A stretch of DNA of 64,000 nt from Candidatus Calescibacterium sp. (GCA_025060505.1 JANXBU010000010.1:1-64000); one strand, 5' to 3'. Positions 16,775-27,073 are shown, counted from the stretch's first letter. Notes: generated from the sequence alone by a model not told the origin. A program made the numbers and translations.

Positions 16775-17784
16775 TGATATAATTTCTGTATCGCTATCTT
16801 TTTAATTTCAGAAGCAGTTGGTAAGAAAAATTTTGCTCGTAAATCTTGTACTTTTCTTCTTTCAATTGTTCCGGTATGTATTTCAAGATCTCCAAATCCC
16901 CACCAACAGTTGAGCTCTCCTGCCAGAATTCCGCATCCGTGAATTCTGATGGATGGAAAGCTCCCAAAATCAGAATCATAAATTGGTAGTTCTCCTTCAA
17001 TAGATACTTCCAGTTCATATATCAAATCTGAAAAGAAAGAGTAAAATCTTGACATTGTTGATCCTGAAACAAGTCTTTGGGTTCCGTATTTTACTTCTTT
17101 CAAGCTTTTTATTTCAACAGTAATATCTCCCGCATAGATTTTTGTTCCTTCTTTGACGTCTTCAGAAATATAATCGTATTGCTTTACAGTTTTGGGCGGT
17201 CTGTAAGAGAATTCATCCGCCTCACATATTACATGATCAATTCCTTCTGAACATAAGTAGAATCTTGAGTAAAGTTGAACTCCACATCCTCCAAGTAAGC
17301 AAAATCCACCACTTCCCAAAGCTTGGTATATCATGAAAACCAATCTTACTCCCGGTGTTATCGCAAAGAAGTACTCTTTTCCTCCCTCGGGAATATTACG
17401 TAATTCTGCAGCATATTCACAAGCCTGATCTATAATACAGTAGTATAAACTTAATGCTATGGGGGACTCAATCTTTATGATATATCCTTCCCATTTATCT
17501 GGAATTATATACTTTTCTCCATAAAGAACAATACTTGTTACCTTTTTTGGCGAATGAATAAAAACTCTTGTTTTCTGACCTAATTGTAAGTTCTCAAAAT
17601 AGTATTCTTTGTTGAACTCTAATCTTTCAAAATAAGCATCTGTTCTTATCAGCTCGCTCCAACTTATAGAGTTTTCACCAAACGGAGCGATCAAATCTCC
17701 ATCGGAAAGTATCTTAGTTCTTGTTCCCTGAGAGCAACCAAAGAGAAAAATTAAAAGGGAGTTCAAACAAATATAGTACCTCAT
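16771..17784 (-). CDS. Putative outer-membrane or periplasmic lipoprotein, unknown function
   Basis: 337 residues. The signal peptide (MRYYICLNSLLIFLFGC) has a lipobox ending at Cys17, so the mature protein is lipid-anchored. The body contains several Cys residues (LLGGCGVQLYSRFYLCSEG and similar) that could form disulfides. I recognise no family. It overlaps the GT2 gene and lies downstream of the Wzi-like barrel on the same strand, which suggests an envelope or capsule role, but only by context. Confidence 0.7.
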   Translation of the reverse strand: MRYYICLNSLLIFLFGCSQGTRTKILSDGDLIAPFGENSISWSELIRTDAYFERLEFNKEYYFENLQLGQKTRVFIHSPKKVTSIVLYGEKYIIPDKWEGYIIKIESPIALSLYYCIIDQACEYAAELRNIPEGGKEYFFAITPGVRLVFMIYQALGSGGFCLLGGCGVQLYSRFYLCSEGIDHVICEADEFSYRPPKTVKQYDYISEDVKEGTKIYAGDITVEIKSLKEVKYGTQRLVSGSTMSRFYSFFSDLIYELEVSIEGELPIYDSDFGSFPSIRIHGCGILAGELNCWWGFGDLEIHTGTIERRKVQDLRAKFFLPTASEIKKIAIQKLYQ

Positions 17785-17893
17785 ATCATTTATTTATTTT
17801 AATATTCTTATCTCGTTGTATGTTTATTCTTTTTGTGATTCAATTATGCTCCTGAATTTGCAGAATTGACTGAAATTTTTAACTCGGTTTAAT

Positions 17894-19258
17894 TCAGAAC
17901 CTTGATATAAAAACGAAAGCAATTGAAAAATCAACAAATTTTCCAAGCCGAAAATTTGGTTCAAAGGGGTTAGTTCCAACATCTGGGTTATTTATTATGT
18001 AAATTGTTGGAGATAATCCAATTGTATTTGTATCTCCGTTCAGATCAACAGAAAATCTAAGACCAAACTCGTATATTTTCTCTTGTATGTTATATAGACC
18101 AGACCATCTTGATGTGTAATGGAAATTTCCTCCAATATAAAAACCGTCAATTCCTTTTGCGATTTTTATCCATACATCATCAGACAGCGGCCCAGAGTGA
18201 GCTCCGAGGTATCTACCTTTCACAGTCATAGGATAGTTTCCATGTGCATAAAATTTTCTCATTTTGTTGAACCATGTGTATTCGATTTGAAAAAGCCATT
18301 GGTTATGAGTAATAGCTTGGAGTCCCACAACCCATGCTGCATCTGTGAAACCGAACGGCAAAGGAAAACAGCTTTTGATTGATCTATCTTCAACCTGCCA
18401 GCAAGCCACAAGATCATCTCCTCCATATTCAAAGTATCCAGAAAACTCTTCAAAAAAATCTTGTAGTAATTCGGAAAATTTTATCACTCCGAAAACTTGG
18501 GCTACTTGATTGGTGTCTCTTTGTATCCAGTGGTCATAGCATTTTTGTTTTTCAGCTTCATCTTGTATCCAGTCGCATGTTCCAATGGCATTTTCATATT
18601 TTGCTGTAAAAAGGTCAAAGTAATCTTTTATGGTTTTGGGTTTCCAACCACCTTTGCCTCCAAATCCAATAATTCTTGACGCTCCAAGATGAAAGATTAG
18701 TATATCCCAACTGAAACTCATAATCCAAAATGTTGGATTCGCAAACTTCTGTGTTTCATCCTGTGAAAATATAAAACCGGTCAAGAAATTTATTGACCCA
18801 AAACAGAATTCTCCAATACAGGGTAATTCCAAATTTTCTATTTTGGGGGTGATAAAGTTCTGCGGTCTTATGTTATGTGATAGAAGTAAAGAGTTATGAA
18901 CGCCAGGTCCCAAAGAGATTGTATCTTTACCTCCTTCTATTGCAAGAAATTTGTATCTTAATTTGGAAGAGAATCTGTGTAGAAAAAGTGGATCTGAGTC
19001 CGGGGATGGATATGAGAAAAACGGCTCCGCGACCAATCTCCACTGGAAATCCTGATCTTCCGGAGTGGAGAGGAGAAAAAATACAGAATTGTAAAAATTT
19101 AAACCACGTGAAACGCTGAAACCCTCGTAAGCTGGATACAAAATCTGGTCTTGTATATAAAACTTCTTTTTTGAATTTCCTGAAAAGAAAGTTATGTTAG
19201 ATCTGAATTCTGCAAGCTGGCTTATAACCAAGAAAGCCGGGATAAGATAATTTATCAT
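17894..19258 (-). CDS. Predicted outer-membrane beta-barrel protein, possibly Wzi-like
   Basis: 454 residues. A short hydrophobic N-terminus (MINYLIPAFLVISQLAEF) may be a signal peptide. The rest alternates polar and aromatic/hydrophobic residues and ends in SIAFVFISRF, with a C-terminal Phe typical of barrel insertion signals. Parts recall capsule-assembly Wzi proteins (WRLVAEPFFSYPSPDS early, barrel strands later), but the similarity is by eye and weak. It starts 14 bp after the infA stop and is followed by the lipoprotein and GT2 genes: a possible capsule or surface-polysaccharide group. Confidence 0.6.
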   Translation of the reverse strand: MINYLIPAFLVISQLAEFRSNITFFSGNSKKKFYIQDQILYPAYEGFSVSRGLNFYNSVFFLLSTPEDQDFQWRLVAEPFFSYPSPDSDPLFLHRFSSKLRYKFLAIEGGKDTISLGPGVHNSLLLSHNIRPQNFITPKIENLELPCIGEFCFGSINFLTGFIFSQDETQKFANPTFWIMSFSWDILIFHLGASRIIGFGGKGGWKPKTIKDYFDLFTAKYENAIGTCDWIQDEAEKQKCYDHWIQRDTNQVAQVFGVIKFSELLQDFFEEFSGYFEYGGDDLVACWQVEDRSIKSCFPLPFGFTDAAWVVGLQAITHNQWLFQIEYTWFNKMRKFYAHGNYPMTVKGRYLGAHSGPLSDDVWIKIAKGIDGFYIGGNFHYTSRWSGLYNIQEKIYEFGLRFSVDLNGDTNTIGLSPTIYIINNPDVGTNPFEPNFRLGKFVDFSIAFVFISRF

Positions 19259-19272
19259 TTATGAATAAAGCT

Positions 19273-19521
19273 TCATCCCTCACTCTTTTCAACTTCTTCT
19301 TTTGTCTTATATCTCCAAACAATTCTTCCTTTTTCAAGATCGTATGGAGAAATCTCAACTTCAACCATATCTCCTGCGCCTATTTTTATGAAATTTTTTT
19401 TCATGCTTCCAGAGGGATAGGCTAAAATTACCTTACCAGACTCAAGCTGAACTTTGAAGAACCCCCTGTTGACCTCTACGACTTTTCCTTTGAGCTTCAG
19501 AACATCTTTCTTTGATTCCAT
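19273..19521 (-). CDS. infA: Translation initiation factor IF-1
   Basis: An 82-residue S1/OB-fold initiation factor that binds the A site of the 30S subunit. The diagnostic stretch GSMKKNFIKIGAGDMVEVE and SPYDLEKGRIVWRYK matches IF-1 closely. I prefer the ATG at 19521 (MESKKDVLKL) over an in-frame TTG two codons upstream. There is a short charged C-terminal tail (KTKEEVEKSEG). It is outside a ribosomal-protein operon, upstream of an outer-membrane protein gene. No Shine-Dalgarno is evident. Confidence 0.94.
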   Translation of the reverse strand: MESKKDVLKLKGKVVEVNRGFFKVQLESGKVILAYPSGSMKKNFIKIGAGDMVEVEISPYDLEKGRIVWRYKTKEEVEKSEG

Positions 19522-19649
19522 AAACAAGAAAAAGATAAGAATGATTCAACTAAATTTTTCAAATTGCAGCTGATTTTTGTAGTATTGCAAAACAAAAGCT
19601 GTATAATTTAAAATATAAAGAAATATTTAAGATTTGAGGTAATACACAT

Positions 19650-21335
19650 ATGAAAAATAGAAGATTTGTATATCTATTGACTGCTCTCTCATTTTTTTCA
19701 TTTTTCTTGTTTGTTGCGTGCGGACGTGATGGGAGTAAGGAGCTTGAAGTGAATTTCTCGTTTGCTGTTTGTCCTTCAACTCAAATTATGCAAGCAACCC
19801 CGTTCCAAGATAGCTCAGGAAAAGTATCAGTGAATATAAGCTGTTCAAGCTCATATTTTCAGATTGCTCAGAATCTTGCGTTAATAATCTATAGTGATGG
19901 AAACATATCTATTGCTCCAATACGGCAAGGGGGAATAAACATACTTGAAGAGCAGTATCTTATACAAACAATATCTCTGATACACAAAGATGGTAATATA
20001 TCAGCAGTTTACAAAGGAACTCCGGGAAAAACTCAGGATATAGTTTCTTTTGCTGAAAAGACAACAGTAGCAGATATAAGCCTAGTTTCAGGGATAAATA
20101 AAAGAAATTTGGTATATGATTTTTTTGAAGGTGCTATTCGTTCTCCTCTTTCATCTTTGGACCTACAAGGAGGTATATCAAGAAAGAATATAGTATTTAT
20201 ATCATCGTATCTGCAAACCAAGAATCTTTCAAATGTACCATTTCTTATATTTGATGAGTTTCAGATTTATTTTCTGAACAACTACAAATTATCCGATGTT
20301 TTGTTGAACTTTCCAGAAGATATAACTCTTCCAGATGGGATTACCTCTGTTGTTGTGAGTTTGTCTAGCTCAATTGGAGAAACAGAGCTGAGTCTTCCTT
20401 TGCTTTTCCCGTTGATTTCGGATATAAATTTTCAATCTATACCTAAAATATCTGAAAGAAAATTTTTATACCAGTTCAATATAACTCAGAATCAACTCAG
20501 AATACCATTGTATCTTGTAAATGCTAACAATGATTTGAAAGTAGATGTAGTAGGCTTATCTGGTGAGAAACTATATTTTGGCAAACTCGAGAACTTAACC
20601 CAGACCTCAACCTTTATGGAAATTTTTCCTCAGAACTTGTCAGATATAGAATCAAAAATAAATTTTTTGTTTCCAGACTATTTAACACAAGAGACCAATT
20701 TTGAGCTTTATGGTCAGAAAGAAGGCTCAACCTTTCTTCTTGTTAGCAGAAAGATTTCAAAGGAAAAAAACAGGTTAGATATAACTATACCTTTTTCTCT
20801 TATCTCAGATATATACTATACAAAGATACGCACTGAAAAGAGTCAGACAAAAGATAATATTGAAATTCGTGAGGTATTTGAAAGATACGACATTTCGCAA
20901 AATCCTTTTGTTAGTTACAGGATTGCTTACCCAAGAAGTGAAGATTTTGTCTTTGAAGCTTCTGTTGCAGGAGATAACATTCTTTTGAGTTTAATCATAC
21001 CTAGATTACGAGTGGATGAGCTTTTCGCAACTCCCATACAAGATTGCAGTGTATCAGATCTTTTTGGAACGTATCTATCAAGAGATTGTATTTCTGCTTA
21101 TGTAGAGATACTTGGTTCGGACTCATCGGGAGAAAACATAGCTCTTTGGAGAATATACAATCTTGACCTCAAAAGGAATGCGAAACTACCGAATCTTGTT
21201 GAGAACAAACAAATAATATTTGATGCTCTTGGTTCAGCTCCGGAAATAAAAATAAAGGAAATTTCTCTCAGATATACAGCTTTCTTCGGAAATACAATAA
21301 TTGGCTACACAAAAACTTTTAGATATGATAGATGA
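19650..21335 (+). CDS. Large predicted lipoprotein, unknown function
   Basis: 561 residues. The signal peptide ends in a lipobox (FLFVACGRDG, Cys ~24). The mature part is rich in beta-strand-like segments and Ser/Asn/Ile, without a family I know. TATAAT at 19602-19607 and GAGGTAA about 10 nt before the ATG make this one of the conventionally initiated genes. Its last 11 bp overlap the likely priA start, so it may be co-translated with a replication helicase to which it is probably functionally unrelated. Confidence 0.75.
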   Translation: MKNRRFVYLLTALSFFSFFLFVACGRDGSKELEVNFSFAVCPSTQIMQATPFQDSSGKVSVNISCSSSYFQIAQNLALIIYSDGNISIAPIRQGGINILEEQYLIQTISLIHKDGNISAVYKGTPGKTQDIVSFAEKTTVADISLVSGINKRNLVYDFFEGAIRSPLSSLDLQGGISRKNIVFISSYLQTKNLSNVPFLIFDEFQIYFLNNYKLSDVLLNFPEDITLPDGITSVVVSLSSSIGETELSLPLLFPLISDINFQSIPKISERKFLYQFNITQNQLRIPLYLVNANNDLKVDVVGLSGEKLYFGKLENLTQTSTFMEIFPQNLSDIESKINFLFPDYLTQETNFELYGQKEGSTFLLVSRKISKEKNRLDITIPFSLISDIYYTKIRTEKSQTKDNIEIREVFERYDISQNPFVSYRIAYPRSEDFVFEASVAGDNILLSLIIPRLRVDELFATPIQDCSVSDLFGTYLSRDCISAYVEILGSDSSGENIALWRIYNLDLKRNAKLPNLVENKQIIFDALGSAPEIKIKEISLRYTAFFGNTIIGYTKTFRYDR

Positions 21336-23646
21336 GTATGAGTCAACTACTGAACATAATATAGGTAAAATTTCAGAAGAGAAAACCTTTGATAATCAGG
21401 AGATTCCATATATTGTTGAGAATCAAGATGTTAAGAAAGACCGGAAAATTCTGAGAGTGATTCTTGATGATGGAAGTCTGGTATATATAAAAGGTTTATC
21501 CAAAGATATCGGAAAAAGGATTATAGTGCAGTCGCAAAATAAAAAGAGCATAGGTATAGTCCTGGGTGAAATAGAAAAAACAGAGAGATTAAATTCAAGA
21601 GTAAAAGAAAAGATATGTGAAAATTTTTATTTTCCCGACGGAGATTTCAGACTTCTGACACCGGAACTTATAAAGCTCTGCTATAAGATCAAAGAGAAGT
21701 ATTTTTGTGGGCTTGGGGATGCAATAAAGCTGGTGTGTCCGCCAGGATTCCTGAAACTTTCAGTAGGTCTTCTGGTAAAAGATGAAGAAATATTCCGCAA
21801 ACTCAGGGCAAAAAGTTTGTTTCAGATTCTCCTCAAACGAAAAAAAATAGCTTTGAGAAAAGCTAAGAAAATATGTAAATCGGAGAAGCTTCTACATCTT
21901 GAAAATGAAGGTCTTATAAAGATTGTTCCGGAGAGATCTGTTATAAGTGAAGAAGATTTAAGAAAAGAGTTTAGGAGATTGATTGGTCAAGAGGAAAAAT
22001 CTACAAGGTTGAGCCGAAATCTTGAGCTTACAAAAGATCAGAGATCTGCTCTTGAAAAGATAATAGAGAGCGATCGGAAAAAATTTCTGATCCATGGAGC
22101 AACGGGAAGTGGTAAAACAGAAATATACCTTCAAGCTATTGAGAAGATGGGTGGGGGAGCGATTTTTCTGCTTCCGGAAATATCACTGACAACTTTTCTT
22201 CTTTCGAGAATAAAGGAGAGGTTTCCAAACATAGCAGTTTTGCATTCGGGAATAACAAACAAGCAGAGAATAATCTACTGGTTTGCTCTCAGATATGGAA
22301 TAACAAATATAGTAGTCGGTGCTCGTTCGGCTGTTTTCTCTCCGGTTGATAACCTGAAACTCATAGTAATAGATGAAGAGCACGATCAATCATACAAGCA
22401 GACACCAGAATCCGGAAGTGTATTCTATGACGCAAGAGAGGTTGCTTTTATGAGGTCGGAAATAGAGAATGCAAAAGTCGTTATGGGTTCAGCTACTCCT
22501 TCTGTTGAAACATATTACGGAGCTAAAAATGAAAAAAATGAAATAGAACTTATTGAGATAAAAAGAAGAATCCCGGGTATGGTTTTCCCAGCGATAAAAG
22601 TTGTAGATCTTCGCAATTCAAAAAAAGATGATTTTCTCTCATTCCCCTTGTCTTATGAACTCAGAGATGAGATAGATAAAAGAATACAGAACAGAGAGAA
22701 CGTTATTCTACTTTTCACAAGAAGAGGGTGGGCTTTATATGTGATGTGTTCTGCTTGTGGATACAAATTCAAGTGTTCTTGGTGCGACAGTGCTCTTGTA
22801 TATCACAAAAAAGAAGGATTGGTTTGCCACTGGTGTGGAAGGAAATACAAAACTCCCGCGGTGTGTCATATGTGCTCATCAGAAAATCTTGAAGTGATTG
22901 GATTTGGAACAGAGAGAATAGAGGAGGAGCTAAAAAGTATTTTCAATGTCCAGGTTTTCAGAATGGATTCAGATGTAGTAAAGAGTGAAAAGCATGCAAG
23001 AGCTATTCTTGAAAAATTCGCAAGAACAAATCCAGCAATACTTGTTGGAACTCAGATGGTCTCAAAGGGATTTGATTTTCCATCTGTCACTCTTGTTGGT
23101 GTTATACTGGCAGATACCGAATTTATGCTTCCAGATTTCAGAGCAGATGAGAGAGCTTTTTCATTGTTTGTACAGGTAGCTGGAAGATCCGGCAGAAAGA
23201 TCAAAAATCCCGAGGATCAGGACTGGGCGGACTACGAAAACCAAAACATAAGTATAATTCAGACCTATTCTCCAGACCACCCTGTGATAAAGTATGCAGT
23301 TGATGGAAATTATGAAAATTTTTTTGAGGAAGAAATCGAAAAGAGAAAAAGTTTTAACCTGCCACCGTTTTCAAAAATAGGAGTTTTGAGTTTTTGCGGG
23401 GTTAATGAGCAAAGATGCTGGGAGATAGCACGGAGTTTTGATGAAAGATTAAAAGAGTTAAATATTGAACACGAAAATCCAACAAAATCTGTAAGATATT
23501 TCGTTGAAGGTACATACAATGTAAAGATCATAATGTATTTGAAGCCTGAGGATAGCGAAAAGCTAAAAAGAGTTTTCAGAACATCAAAATTTTTCCTGCA
23601 AGGTGTGAAAATAGCACTGGATATATCTCCACAGAGTATATTGTAG
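21325..23646 (+). CDS. priA: Primosomal protein N' (PriA helicase)
   Basis: About 773 residues; a 3'-5' superfamily 2 helicase that restarts stalled replication forks. Walker A is HGATGSGKTEIY, the DEAH-like motif is VIDEEHDQSYKQ, and motif III is GSATPSVETYY. The PriA-specific zinc-binding insert has eight Cys (CSACGYKFKCSWC, CHWCGRKYKTPAVCHMC). Motif VI is in QVAGRSGR. I chose ATG 21325 over TTG 21301. The start overlaps the preceding lipoprotein gene by 11 bp. The N-terminal DNA-binding part is divergent. Confidence 0.94.
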   Translation: MIDEYESTTEHNIGKISEEKTFDNQEIPYIVENQDVKKDRKILRVILDDGSLVYIKGLSKDIGKRIIVQSQNKKSIGIVLGEIEKTERLNSRVKEKICENFYFPDGDFRLLTPELIKLCYKIKEKYFCGLGDAIKLVCPPGFLKLSVGLLVKDEEIFRKLRAKSLFQILLKRKKIALRKAKKICKSEKLLHLENEGLIKIVPERSVISEEDLRKEFRRLIGQEEKSTRLSRNLELTKDQRSALEKIIESDRKKFLIHGATGSGKTEIYLQAIEKMGGGAIFLLPEISLTTFLLSRIKERFPNIAVLHSGITNKQRIIYWFALRYGITNIVVGARSAVFSPVDNLKLIVIDEEHDQSYKQTPESGSVFYDAREVAFMRSEIENAKVVMGSATPSVETYYGAKNEKNEIELIEIKRRIPGMVFPAIKVVDLRNSKKDDFLSFPLSYELRDEIDKRIQNRENVILLFTRRGWALYVMCSACGYKFKCSWCDSALVYHKKEGLVCHWCGRKYKTPAVCHMCSSENLEVIGFGTERIEEELKSIFNVQVFRMDSDVVKSEKHARAILEKFARTNPAILVGTQMVSKGFDFPSVTLVGVILADTEFMLPDFRADERAFSLFVQVAGRSGRKIKNPEDQDWADYENQNISIIQTYSPDHPVIKYAVDGNYENFFEEEIEKRKSFNLPPFSKIGVLSFCGVNEQRCWEIARSFDERLKELNIEHENPTKSVRYFVEGTYNVKIIMYLKPEDSEKLKRVFRTSKFFLQGVKIALDISPQSIL

Positions 23647-23700
23647 GTTCAGAGGTCTCTATTGTCAAGTGATTATTTTGTTTCAGAGCTTTTTGTTTTT

Positions 23701-25833
23701 CTATATATCCAGTGTTGTTGCGGAAAGGGCGTTTTTAATTATAAATTCTCTTCTCGGTTCAACCTTTTCTCCCATAAGTGTCTGGAATAACTCTTCTGCT
23801 TTCTGAGCATCTTTCACTGTGACAACTTTCAGAACTCGTGTTGAGGGGTTCAGGGTGGTTGTCCAGAGCTGTTCTGGAGTCATCTCACCAAGTCCTTTGA
23901 ACCTCTGTATGGTTATCCCGTCTTTTCCTTTTTCTTCAACAGTTGAAATGTTTACTCCCTTGAGTCCGTTCATATCTCCTTTCAAAACAGACTTTACTAA
24001 ACTCTCATCAAGTCCGAGTTTTCTGATACCTCTTCTTATGATGTATTCTCTGAGTTCCTGGTCATCTTTTATATATACGTCCTGATTTTTTTCTCTGACT
24101 CTGTAAAGTGGTGGTTGAGCTATATATACTTTTCCTGCCTCAATTAGTGCTCCCATATATCTCCAAAGGAAAGTCAGAATCAGAGTTCTTATGTGAGAGC
24201 CGTCTATGTCTGCGTCGGAAAGAATTATTATCTTGTTGTATCTTGAGTTTTCAGGTTTGCACTCTTTGCCTATTCCACATCCTATTGCTGAGATTATAGC
24301 CTGTATTTCTTCATGTTTGAGCATCTTCAAAATAGAGGCCTTTTCAACATTCAGGATTTTACCTTTGAGCGGAAGTATGGCTTGGAATTTTCTGTCTCTT
24401 GCCTGCTTTGCGCTTCCACCAGCGCTTTCTCCTTCAACCAAAAATAGCTCAGTTCTTTCTGGATCTCTTTCCTGACAGTCTGCAAGTTTTCCGGGAAGAA
24501 CTATCTCTTCTTTGGCTTTCTTTCTTACAAGTTCCTTTGCCTTCTTTTCTGCTTCCTTCTCAAGGTGTGTTTGCCATACTCTCTTTATTATAGCTTCAAC
24601 TATTTTCGGGTTCTCTTCAAAAAATTTTGTAAGAGCATCGTAGGATATTGACTCAACTATGTTTTTGACCTTGGTGTTCCCAAGTTTTGATTTGGTCTGC
24701 CCTTCGAACTGGGGGTCTGGTATAAATATAGAGATAGCACAAACAAGCCCGTCTCTTATATCCTCTCCGGAGAAGCTTATGTCTTTTTTTAGAACCTTCG
24801 GAGCAAACTGGTTTAGAGCCTTTGTGAGAGCCGATTTAAATCCAGTTTCATGTGTTCCACCATCAATGGTTCTTATGGTATTAACAAATGAGTAGAATAT
24901 CTCCTCTGCCTCTTCTCTGTAAATCATTGCAGATTCAAGTTTTACATCCTCTTTCTCACCACTAACAACTATTGGCTTTTTGAAAAGTACATTTGAATTC
25001 TGTGAAAGCTCCTTTACAAACCCTTCGAGTCCTTCATCAGATTGAAACGAATCTTTTTGGTCTGTTCTTTTATCTGTAATTGTTATTTTTATCTTCGGTA
25101 TGATGTATGAGATTTCCTTTAATCTGTTCCTAACAATTTCGTATGAGAACTCCGTGGTTTCAAATATCTGGGGGTCAGGCTTGAATCTGACTCGGGTTCC
25201 TGTTTCATCTACACCCGATTCCTTGAGTATTTTCATTCCACCAAGTGGTTTCCCCCTTGAGAATTTTTGATAAACGTACTTGCCGTCTCTTTTGACCCAG
25301 ACTTCAAGTTTCTCTGAAAGGGCGTTAACAACAGAAGCTCCGACTCCATGCAAACCTCCGGACACTTTATATACTCCCTTTTCGAATTTACCTCCTGCAT
25401 GAAGTTTCGTAAAAACAACTTCAAGGGCTGGCGTTCCGGTCTCCGGGTGTATGTCTATTGGAACTCCTCTTCCATTATCTTCTACCTCACAGGAACCGTC
25501 TTCAAGTATCCGAACCTGAATTTTATCACAGTATCCAGCAAGGGCCTCGTCAACAGAGTTATCCACTATCTCCCATATAAGATGGTGTAGCCCCTGAGAA
25601 CCGGTTGAACCAATATACATAGCTGGGCGTTTTCTTACCGCCTCAAGATCTTTGAGTATTTTTATCTGTTCCGCAGTGTAGTTCTCGTCAGCTTCTTTTT
25701 TTTGTTTCTTTGATTGATTTGATTTGGATGATTTCTCTTCTTCCTCTGGTTTTTCTTTCTGTACGACCTTTTTCATTTTTTCGTTTTCTACTTCATCTAT
25801 TTCGACCCATCCAATATTTTTTTCCTTAGCCAT
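23701..25833 (-). CDS. gyrB: DNA gyrase subunit B with charged N-terminal extension
   Basis: A 710-residue GyrB, the ATPase and toprim subunit of gyrase, which introduces negative supercoils. The GHKL ATPase has EIVDNSVDEALAG, EDNGRGVPIDIHP and GGLHGVGASVVNALS. The toprim motif EGESAGGSAKQARDR and the C-terminal QRFKGLGEM follow. A Lys/Glu/Ser-rich segment of about 50 residues precedes the usual start (YTAEQIKILKDLEAVRKRP), which is unusual; residues 1-15 look folded, the rest disordered. A topoisomerase IV ParE paralogue cannot be fully excluded, since gyrA/parC is not in view. It coexists with reverse gyrase, as in Thermotoga-type bacteria. Confidence 0.9.
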   Translation of the reverse strand: MAKEKNIGWVEIDEVENEKMKKVVQKEKPEEEEKSSKSNQSKKQKKEADENYTAEQIKILKDLEAVRKRPAMYIGSTGSQGLHHLIWEIVDNSVDEALAGYCDKIQVRILEDGSCEVEDNGRGVPIDIHPETGTPALEVVFTKLHAGGKFEKGVYKVSGGLHGVGASVVNALSEKLEVWVKRDGKYVYQKFSRGKPLGGMKILKESGVDETGTRVRFKPDPQIFETTEFSYEIVRNRLKEISYIIPKIKITITDKRTDQKDSFQSDEGLEGFVKELSQNSNVLFKKPIVVSGEKEDVKLESAMIYREEAEEIFYSFVNTIRTIDGGTHETGFKSALTKALNQFAPKVLKKDISFSGEDIRDGLVCAISIFIPDPQFEGQTKSKLGNTKVKNIVESISYDALTKFFEENPKIVEAIIKRVWQTHLEKEAEKKAKELVRKKAKEEIVLPGKLADCQERDPERTELFLVEGESAGGSAKQARDRKFQAILPLKGKILNVEKASILKMLKHEEIQAIISAIGCGIGKECKPENSRYNKIIILSDADIDGSHIRTLILTFLWRYMGALIEAGKVYIAQPPLYRVREKNQDVYIKDDQELREYIIRRGIRKLGLDESLVKSVLKGDMNGLKGVNISTVEEKGKDGITIQRFKGLGEMTPEQLWTTTLNPSTRVLKVVTVKDAQKAEELFQTLMGEKVEPRREFIIKNALSATTLDI

Positions 25834-25938
25834 AGGTTTTTACCCCTGTGTGGTAATCATTATTTAATGTTATATGTTTTAGGACTATAATCTTTTATAT
25901 TTTTATAATCATTTTAAATAAAAAGACATTTTCAGAAA

Positions 25939-27063
25939 TTATTTTACAGCTACGGCAAAGGTCGTCTCACCCGCAAGACATTTGACTATCTTTACATCTT
26001 TGAAACCTATGGACTTTACATAGCTAGCAATTTCGCTTTCTTTCCATCTTTTGCCGCTGTAGCTTGTCAGCAGGTCTAATATGCTTTCATTAATTGGACC
26101 GTTGGTACCTGAGTCGTCTACTATTGACTCCCATATAACGGCGTATCCTCCCGATCTGAGAACATTGAAGGCTTTGCTCAGAAAACTGTGTCCAAACTCC
26201 TCAAGCGATCTTAAAGATAACTTTTTAGTAAGGAAAACAAGATCGTATCCTTTCTCTTCATCTCCCCATCTATCCTCTGATGGAACTCCTTTGTGATCTT
26301 TCATGCTAATAATGCTTGAATCTGGGATTTTATATTTTAGTTTGAGAGATGGAACATGCCGTATAAGGTGGGGGTAGCATCCTATGTGAATTTCAACATC
26401 TGGGAATTTTTTTTGTATATTTTTTGCAAAAGATATACCCATGGAGCCGACCATAATTCTCTTGATATTTTCAAATTTGTATTTTCTCATAAGTTCTCGG
26501 GTTGCTGTGTACAGGAAAGAATTTACTCCGTACAGCATAGGTAGGTAGTCACCTTCAAGGTTATATATATCAAGATTTTCAGATGGTTTTCCTTCTTTTA
26601 TTATTTTTGGAAGTGTGGAAAGTCCTTTTATCTGAGCCCAGAGAAATTTTATATCTCTCGGAGGATTTTTTGTTTTGTATAGGGTGTTCTGACCTTCCAA
26701 TTTTTTATCAAGGAATCCAAAGTGAACGAGGGAATCAAGTAGTGTTTCAAGGCGTCTGGGTTCTGCCCCTGTGTGATTCGCTATTTCGTTGAGAGATTTC
26801 CAGCCATCACTAATAAGTTCAAATATTCCAAGTTCTGCGGCTGTTCCAAGAGCAGAGAGCTTGATAAGTTCGGAGTTGAAATCATATAGATTTTTGGAAG
26901 AAAGATATGACCTTATGTTTTCTCTGAACCTTCTTGGATTTTTTGCCAGCAGATATATTACCGGGAAGACTTCTCTTATTAGATTTCCAACAGTGTTTTT
27001 CTTTTCAACTTGGTTTTCCAGTATTTGGTATACATTATCTAGTAATTCTTCTAATAGTTTCAT
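25939..27063 (-). CDS. O-methyltransferase-like protein with winged-helix dimerisation domain
   Basis: 374 residues. The N-terminal half contains a winged-helix dimerisation domain as in plant/bacterial small-molecule O-methyltransferases (LGIFELISDGWKSLNEIANH, then RRLETLLDSLVHFGFLDK). The C-terminal half is SAM-methyltransferase-like, but the glycine loop is atypical (IMVGSMGISFAKN), so activity is uncertain. The end, ESEIASYVKSIGFKDVKIVK, is typical of the fold. It starts 10 bp after rpmC, hence is co-transcribed with it. The substrate is unknown; the pairing with a ribosomal protein gene is probably incidental. Confidence 0.72.
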   Translation of the reverse strand: MKLLEELLDNVYQILENQVEKKNTVGNLIREVFPVIYLLAKNPRRFRENIRSYLSSKNLYDFNSELIKLSALGTAAELGIFELISDGWKSLNEIANHTGAEPRRLETLLDSLVHFGFLDKKLEGQNTLYKTKNPPRDIKFLWAQIKGLSTLPKIIKEGKPSENLDIYNLEGDYLPMLYGVNSFLYTATRELMRKYKFENIKRIMVGSMGISFAKNIQKKFPDVEIHIGCYPHLIRHVPSLKLKYKIPDSSIISMKDHKGVPSEDRWGDEEKGYDLVFLTKKLSLRSLEEFGHSFLSKAFNVLRSGGYAVIWESIVDDSGTNGPINESILDLLTSYSGKRWKESEIASYVKSIGFKDVKIVKCLAGETTFAVAVK

Positions 27064-27073
27064 TCCTCTAATA

